This document shows positions 6,592 to 8,986 of a stretch of 8,986 nucleotides of DNA, one piece after another (position 1 is the first letter of the stretch; each line of letters opens with the position of its first letter). Origin of the DNA: Deltaproteobacteria bacterium. Lineage in GTDB: Bacteria > Desulfobacterota > Deferrisomatia > Deferrisomatales > Deferrisomataceae. The notes under the pieces are model-generated. The model was not told the DNA's origin, made no database searches, and saw only the letters and a list, made by a program, of their open reading frames with translations. Made by a program: the position numbers and the translations under genes. Location of the stretch: the NCBI GenBank assembly GCA_013152215.1, contig JAADGT010000178.1:1-8986 (forward strand), given 5' to 3'.

Positions 6592-6697
6592 TTCAGGGAC
6601 CAGAATTCAGCGGACCGAAGACAGGAAAAGACCACGGGCACGCTCCTGCATCCGACGTTGCAACCTGTCCTCTGAGTTCTGTCTTCTGACTCCTGAA
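6592..6697. repeat. 34-base imperfect inverted repeat built of heptamers
   Basis: The arms at 6592-6625 and 6664-6697 align as reverse complements at 23 of 34 positions with no gaps, around a 38-base centre. Each arm has period 7. The right arm reads TGTCCTC, TGAGTTC, TGTCTTC, TGACTCC, TGA from 6666, and the left arm reads CAGGGAC, CAGAATT, CAGCGGA, CCGAAGA, CAGG from 6594. The transcript could fold into a long imperfect hairpin. Confidence 0.65.
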
Positions 6698-6740
6698 CCG
6701 CAGGTCCCTTGCCCGCCACCGGCAATGGGCCCGGCCCCAC

Positions 6741-6777
6741 GAACAAAGGCCCGGACGGGGTTCCCCTGTCCGGGCCT
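6741..6777 (-). terminator. Rho-independent terminator of rplU-rpmA
   Basis: A perfect 10-base stem, AGGCCCGGAC (6747-6756) with GTCCGGGCCT (6768-6777), encloses a second 4-base stem GGGG/CCCC (6757-6766) with a one-base bulge at 6767. On the minus strand the stem is followed by TTTGTTC, a short T-rich tail. It begins 38 bases after the rpmA stop. The tail is weak, so some read-through into obgE is plausible. Confidence 0.75.
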
Positions 6778-6815
6778 CGCAAGAGTCGCGTGAGACGTCG
6801 GGTCCGGGAGGGGCC

Positions 6816-7088
6816 CTAGGAAGCCGCCTCCTCGGCCGGGACCACGTTCACGTACACCCGGCGCTCCCTGCCCTTGGCCTCGAACTTCACCACACCGTCC
6901 ACCAACGCGAACAGGGTGTGATCCCGGCCCACACCCACGTTTTGGCCGGGCTTGAACTTGGTACCCAGCTGCCGCACCAGAATGTTTCCGGCGCGCACCG
7001 CTTGTCCGCCGAACCGCTTTACGCCCCTTCGCTTGCCGATGCTGTCACGGCCGTTCCGGGAGCTTCCGCCTGCCTTCTTATGAGCCAT
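6816..7088 (-). CDS. rpmA: 50S ribosomal protein L27 (bL27)
   Basis: bL27 sits in the large ribosomal subunit with its N-terminus reaching toward the peptidyl transferase centre. The 90-residue product reads MAHKKAGGSSRNGRDSIGKR at the start, then GNILVRQLGTKFKPGQNVG at 34-52 and GRDHTLFALVDGVVKFE at 54-70, all hallmark bL27 segments. There is no N-terminal pre-sequence of the kind cleaved in Firmicutes. The ATG at 7088 has GGAGGGA upstream. It follows rplU by 18 bases and is followed by a hairpin terminator. Small acidic/Ala residues (AEEAAS) end the protein. Confidence 0.98.
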   Translation of the reverse strand: MAHKKAGGSSRNGRDSIGKRRGVKRFGGQAVRAGNILVRQLGTKFKPGQNVGVGRDHTLFALVDGVVKFEAKGRERRVYVNVVPAEEAAS

Positions 7089-7106
7089 GTCCCATCCCTC
7101 CTCGGA

Positions 7107-7421
7107 TCAGGCCGTCTCGATGGCCTCGACCTTCACGCCGGTGTAGTACTGCCGGTGTCCCTGCTTCCGGCGGTACCCCTTGCGGCGCTTCATCTTGAAC
7201 ACGATGATCTTCTTGTCTCGACCCTGTTCCACGATGGTGCCGCGGACCCGGGCGCCCTCCACCACGGGCTTGCCCAGCTTGAGCTGGCTCCCGTCGTTCA
7301 CCAGGAGCACCTCCTCGAACACCACCTCCTGACCCACGTCGCCCGGGAGCTTCTCCACCTTCACGAAGTCTCCCTGGCCCACCAGGTACTGCTTGCCTCC
7401 GGTGCGGATCACTGCGTACAT
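7107..7421 (-). CDS. rplU: 50S ribosomal protein L21 (bL21)
   Basis: bL21 is a large-subunit ribosomal protein that binds 23S rRNA. The 104-residue product has the usual MYAVIRTGGKQYLV start, a beta-rich middle (LPGDVGQEVVFEEVLLV at 25-41) and the basic rRNA-binding signature KMKRRKGYRRKQGHRQ at 76-91. The ATG at 7421 lies 9 bases after a full GGAGG. It is the first gene of the rplU-rpmA unit, with a near-consensus promoter about 60 bases upstream. No leader resembling a known L21 autoregulatory RNA is recognised in the roughly 50-base 5' UTR. Confidence 0.98.
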   Translation of the reverse strand: MYAVIRTGGKQYLVGQGDFVKVEKLPGDVGQEVVFEEVLLVNDGSQLKLGKPVVEGARVRGTIVEQGRDKKIIVFKMKRRKGYRRKQGHRQYYTGVKVEAIETA

Positions 7422-7479
7422 CGGCTTCTTCCTCCAACCTATGGCCCCGCAAGGGACCCCTGTTTCGGGCGAAAAGCGG

Positions 7480-7509
7480 ACTATAGTGAACCCGCCGGCT
7501 CGCTGTCAA
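7480..7509 (-). promoter_or_regulatory. Sigma70-type promoter of rplU-rpmA
   Basis: Read on the minus strand, a perfect -35 box TTGACA (7509-7504) is followed after 18 bases by TATAGT (7485-7480), which matches TATAAT at 5 of 6 positions. Transcription should start near 7473, giving a leader of about 50 bases that contains GGAGG at 7431-7435, 9 bases before the rplU ATG. This is the strongest promoter in the window. Confidence 0.85.
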
Positions 7510-7522
7510 CCCACCGCGAGCC
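7497..7522. repeat. Inverted repeat flanking the rplU -35 box
   Basis: GGCTCGC (7497-7503) and GCGAGCC (7516-7522) are perfect inverted copies separated by 12 bases that contain the -35 hexamer. A third GCGAGCC occurs at 7623-7629. The position fits a repressor or activator site, but no regulator is identified and chance cannot be excluded in GC-rich DNA. Confidence 0.4.
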
Positions 7523-7537
7523 CAAATGCCAAGCTAT

Positions 7538-7620
7538 CCCACTCTCCGTTTGGAGGTGGGTGAGGTCGGGAAGGGTCGCAAAATTTCCCTTTGATGGAAC
7601 CCCGTTACCCTCTCCCACCC
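7538..7620. other. Foldable segment with competing stems
   Basis: CCCAC-T-CTCC (7538-7547) can pair with GGAGGTGGG (7552-7560) across a GTTT loop with one bulged base. GGTGGG plus GAGG (7555-7565) can instead pair with CCTC plus CCCACC (7609-7619). Inside that, GGGAA (7568-7572) faces TTCCC (7585-7589). No known riboswitch or RNA family is recognised, and the transcribed strand is unknown. Confidence 0.3.
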
Positions 7621-7709
7621 CGGCGAGCCCCCTGGACGAAGGCACAGTTTCTGCATAGAGTTTTTTTGCAGACACCCACCAACCGGAGGGCTCGAGAAAG
7701 CCGTTTCCC

Positions 7710-7844
7710 ATGGCACGGAGCATGTGGTTGAGACTGTTTCCCCTGCAACGGATCGTGCGCTTCTTCACCCAGCGCCTCGAGGACTGGAGACGCCAGGGAG
7801 AGAACTACCTGGAGCACTGGCACCGACGACGCCGGTCTCCGTAG
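7710..7844 (+). CDS. Possible small basic protein, antisense to the 3' end of mobA
   Basis: This is a 44-codon frame on the opposite strand to every other gene: ATG at 7710, TAG at 7842-7844. I do not recognise the product. It has an aromatic, amphipathic first half (MWLRLFPLQRIVRFF), a charged middle and an Arg-rich end (HWHRRRRSP); 11 Arg, no Lys and 4 acidic residues make it strongly basic. The base pattern looks coding: G+C by codon position is about 61%, 48% and 80%, the gradient expected of a real gene in this genome. In the 80-base overlap with mobA its third positions stay about 80% G+C, while the mobA frame there falls to about 56%. Against it, there is no good Shine-Dalgarno at normal spacing (GGAG at 7685-7688 is about 21 bases away) and no clear promoter. 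It could be a genuine small gene or a chance frame. Confidence 0.4.
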   Translation: MARSMWLRLFPLQRIVRFFTQRLEDWRRQGENYLEHWHRRRRSP

Positions 7845-8445
7845 CCAGGGCCTCCGCCTGTTTTATGTCACCCGGACGGTTCAGGTTCAAAAACGTCCGA
7901 AGATCGGGGTCGATCCGCCGAACCTCCTCCTCACCGACCTCCACGGTGCGCAACCGCGGGAACGCCCGGAGGATGCTGAGGTCGCCGGCGGAGATCCGTT
8001 CGACAAGAACCTCCAGGGCACTCTCCCGATACAAGGCGCACAGCGGCTCGTAGCCGGCCTCCACCCGGGGCACCACCACCTGGGCCTCGTCCCGGCGGGA
8101 CCAGACCAGGTTGAGCACCTCCCTGCGGATCCACGGCATGTCGCAGGCCAGGCAGAGCACCCACGCGCCCGGGCCCACGTTTTCTCGGGCCCAAGCCAGG
8201 GCCGTGGCGATCCCCCCCAGGGCGCTGGCCCCGGGGAACCGGTCCGGAATCGTGGGGACCCCCCTACGGATCAGGTACTCCCCTCCCCCCACCACGATCA
8301 CCCGATCGGCCAACGGTTCCACGGCCGCAAAGACCCGCTCGATCAGCGGGGCGCCCAGGAACTCCATGCGCGCCTTGTCCCGGCCGCCCATGCGGCGCCC
8401 CTTGCCCCCCGCCAGGATCGCGGCCAAAGGGATCCGCTCCGGCAT
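7765..8445 (-). CDS. mobA: Molybdenum cofactor guanylyltransferase
   Basis: MobA transfers GMP from GTP to molybdopterin-bound molybdenum, forming the guanine dinucleotide cofactor used by enzymes such as formate dehydrogenase and nitrate reductase. The 226-residue product shows LAGGKGRRMGGRDKARMEF at 11-29 (the nucleotide-binding signature, Lys24), ASALGGI at 73-79, LACDMPW at 99-105 with the metal-binding Asp102, YEPLCALY at 132-139 and the terminal FLNLNRPGD at 185-193. MobA proteins usually end soon after that last motif. Here about 25 Gly/Ser/Pro/Ala-rich residues follow, with much lower third-position G+C. The ATG at 8445 has GGAGG upstream. It follows the TPM-domain gene by 34 bases and is probably cotranscribed, with no obvious functional link. 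The family is clear; GTP use is inferred. Confidence 0.92.
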   Translation of the reverse strand: MPERIPLAAILAGGKGRRMGGRDKARMEFLGAPLIERVFAAVEPLADRVIVVGGGEYLIRRGVPTIPDRFPGASALGGIATALAWARENVGPGAWVLCLACDMPWIRREVLNLVWSRRDEAQVVVPRVEAGYEPLCALYRESALEVLVERISAGDLSILRAFPRLRTVEVGEEEVRRIDPDLRTFLNLNRPGDIKQAEALATETGVVGASAPGSSLPGVSSPRGAG

Positions 8446-8479
8446 GCTCCGCCTCCGGTCCCGACGAGAGGAGCAGGCG

Positions 8480-8929
8480 CTACTCCTCCACCACCTCGTC
8501 GGGCAGTTCGTTCACATCGTCCTGGCGCCAGGGAAAGTGCTCGGCCAGCACCTTGCCCACCTCCTCCACGGCATAGACCAGGCCCCCGCCGAAATCGCCC
8601 CGGGCGAACCGCTCGGCCATGCCGTCGCGGATGTTCTCCCACCCGGCCTGCCCCACGAACCGGTGCACCCCTTCGTCGCCGAAGATGGCGAACCGACGGT
8701 CCGCGGTGGCCAGGTAGATGATCACGCCGTTGCGCTCCCGGGTCTTGTGCATGCCCAGCCGCGCAAAGGCCCGGCGGGCTGCCGCAAGGGGATCCCCCCG
8801 GGCCCGTCGGGAGATCACCACACGGATCTCGGCGCTGGTGTGCCGCTCGGCCTCGGCGATCGCGGTCTCCACCCGGCGCTTCTCCTCCGGGGTGAGGAAT
8901 CCCGTGGGCCTTGCCTTCCGATCGGACAT
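8480..8929 (-). CDS. TPM-domain protein (TLP18.3/Psb32/MOLO-1 family), soluble form
   Basis: This 149-residue protein carries a TPM domain from about residue 11 to 134. FLTPEEKRRVETAI begins it, then HTSAEIRVVIS at 30-40, RERNGVIIYLATADRRFAIF at 64-83, GDEGVHRFVGQAGWENI at 84-100 and the end AEHFPW at 129-134, followed by an acidic tail. No signal peptide or membrane segment is visible, so it is probably cytoplasmic. Plant family members have been linked to photosystem repair or phosphatase activity, but the bacterial role is not settled. It starts three bases after the stop of another TPM-type protein, using a GGAGG that lies inside that gene's end. In many bacteria such a pair follows a lemA gene, so the missing upstream part may include one; that is inference. 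The ATG at 8929 is well supported. Confidence 0.85.
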   Translation of the reverse strand: MSDRKARPTGFLTPEEKRRVETAIAEAERHTSAEIRVVISRRARGDPLAAARRAFARLGMHKTRERNGVIIYLATADRRFAIFGDEGVHRFVGQAGWENIRDGMAERFARGDFGGGLVYAVEEVGKVLAEHFPWRQDDVNELPDEVVEE

Positions 8930-8932
8930 GGT

Positions 8933-8986
8933 TCACCACCCTCCGCTGGCGCCGCCGCCGCCGAACCCCCCGCCACCGCCCCCGAA
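8933..8986 (-). CDS. C-terminus of a Gly-rich TPM-domain protein (YgcG-like), cut by window edge
   Basis: Only the last 17 codons and the stop are present: FGGGGGGFGGGGASGGW. A tail of glycines and phenylalanines ending in SGGW is typical of secreted or membrane-anchored TPM-domain proteins of the YgcG type, whose TPM domain and terminal membrane helix precede it. The gene ends three bases before the next TPM-domain gene, which strengthens the call. No domain itself is visible here, so the assignment rests on the tail and its neighbour. Confidence 0.7.
   Translation of the reverse strand, partial: FGGGGGGFGGGGASGGW

Larger units (their letters stand above)
6348..6740. other. Repeat-rich intergenic region upstream of obgE
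   Basis: These 393 bases between the rpmA terminator and obgE contain no credible gene; a 97-codon minus-strand frame across part of them has no recognisable domain and runs through repeats. The stretch holds two patches of an octamer (6368-6415 and 6525-6556), one patch of the heptamer GGTCGTT (6477-6511), two inverted patches of a second heptamer (6592-6697), and small hairpins such as TTGCC/GGCAA at 6709-6725. No sigma70-type -35/-10 pair stands out on the minus strand. The obgE promoter is therefore either atypical or absent, with transcription then coming from rplU-rpmA read-through. Confidence 0.75.
7422..7709. other. Intergenic region between mobA and rplU
   Basis: Excluding the possible small gene at 7710-7844, this stretch holds the rplU 5' UTR and ribosome binding site (7422-7473), its promoter, an inverted repeat around the -35 box, a foldable segment (7538-7620) and a T7 run at 7661-7667 flanked by TCTGCA/TGCAGA. 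A minus-strand frame of 95 codons from 7768 to 7481 crosses it. That frame runs through the promoter, ends at its -10 box, and has many A/T-ending codons, so I do not call it. Confidence 0.6.

Noticed and set aside
6348..6697. CRISPR array
   Set aside because: Units are 7 or 8 bases with no spacers of regular length, so this is short tandem repetition, not repeat-spacer organisation.
6489..6782. A 97-codon minus-strand frame between rpmA and obgE
   Set aside because: It spans the terminator hairpin and several tandem repeat patches, has no domain, and its composition follows the repeats.
7481..7768. A 95-codon minus-strand frame starting with a GTGA overlap to the mobA stop
   Set aside because: It runs through the rplU -35 box and ends at its -10 box, has many A/T-ending codons unlike the neighbours, and shows no domain. 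The overlap with the mobA stop is the only point in its favour.
7724..8053. A 109-codon plus-strand frame overlapping mobA
   Set aside because: It is antisense to the conserved C-terminal part of mobA, is Arg/Ser/Thr-rich without motif, and competes with the better small frame at 7710-7844.

Overview
This window comes from a GC-rich bacterial chromosome (roughly 70% G+C by eye) and is almost entirely housekeeping sequence. Every confident gene is on the minus strand, so transcription runs from high to low coordinates. The order rplU-rpmA-obgE-proB-proA-nadD-rsfS is one I associate with Desulfuromonadales-like deltaproteobacteria (Desulfobacterota). High GC, frequent GTG starts and the continuation into gpsA-tmk-holB fit a high-GC member of that group. 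The taxonomic placement is an inference from gene order only.

Reading in the direction of transcription: (1) 8986-7765 holds the last codons of a Gly-rich TPM-domain protein, a second complete TPM-domain protein, and mobA (molybdenum cofactor guanylyltransferase). (2) 7764-7422 is intergenic. It contains a strong sigma70-type promoter for rplU, an inverted repeat around its -35 box, a foldable stretch, and a possible 44-codon gene on the opposite strand that runs antisense into the 3' end of mobA. (3) 7421-6816 is the rplU-rpmA ribosomal protein pair, closed by a GC-rich hairpin terminator at about 6741-6777. (4) 6740-6348 is a 393-base non-coding stretch packed with short tandem repeats of period 8 and period 7, plus a large imperfect inverted repeat. 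(5) 6347-1 is a tightly packed operon: obgE, proB, proA, nadD, rsfS, gpsA, tmk and the start of holB. Five of its seven junctions are 4-base ATGA or GTGA stop/start overlaps.

The big operon combines a ribosome-associated GTPase (Obg), the first two proline biosynthesis enzymes, NAD synthesis, ribosome silencing, glycerol-3-phosphate synthesis for phospholipids, dTTP synthesis and a clamp-loader subunit. All are growth functions, and the overlaps imply translational coupling.

I see no defence system, CRISPR array, transposase, tRNA or rRNA. The most unusual material is the repeat-filled leader upstream of obgE. Its octamer is complementary to a Shine-Dalgarno sequence and reaches almost to the obgE start codon, where no normal ribosome binding site is visible. 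The antisense small ORF at 7710-7844 is the best candidate for an undescribed gene, but it is unproven.
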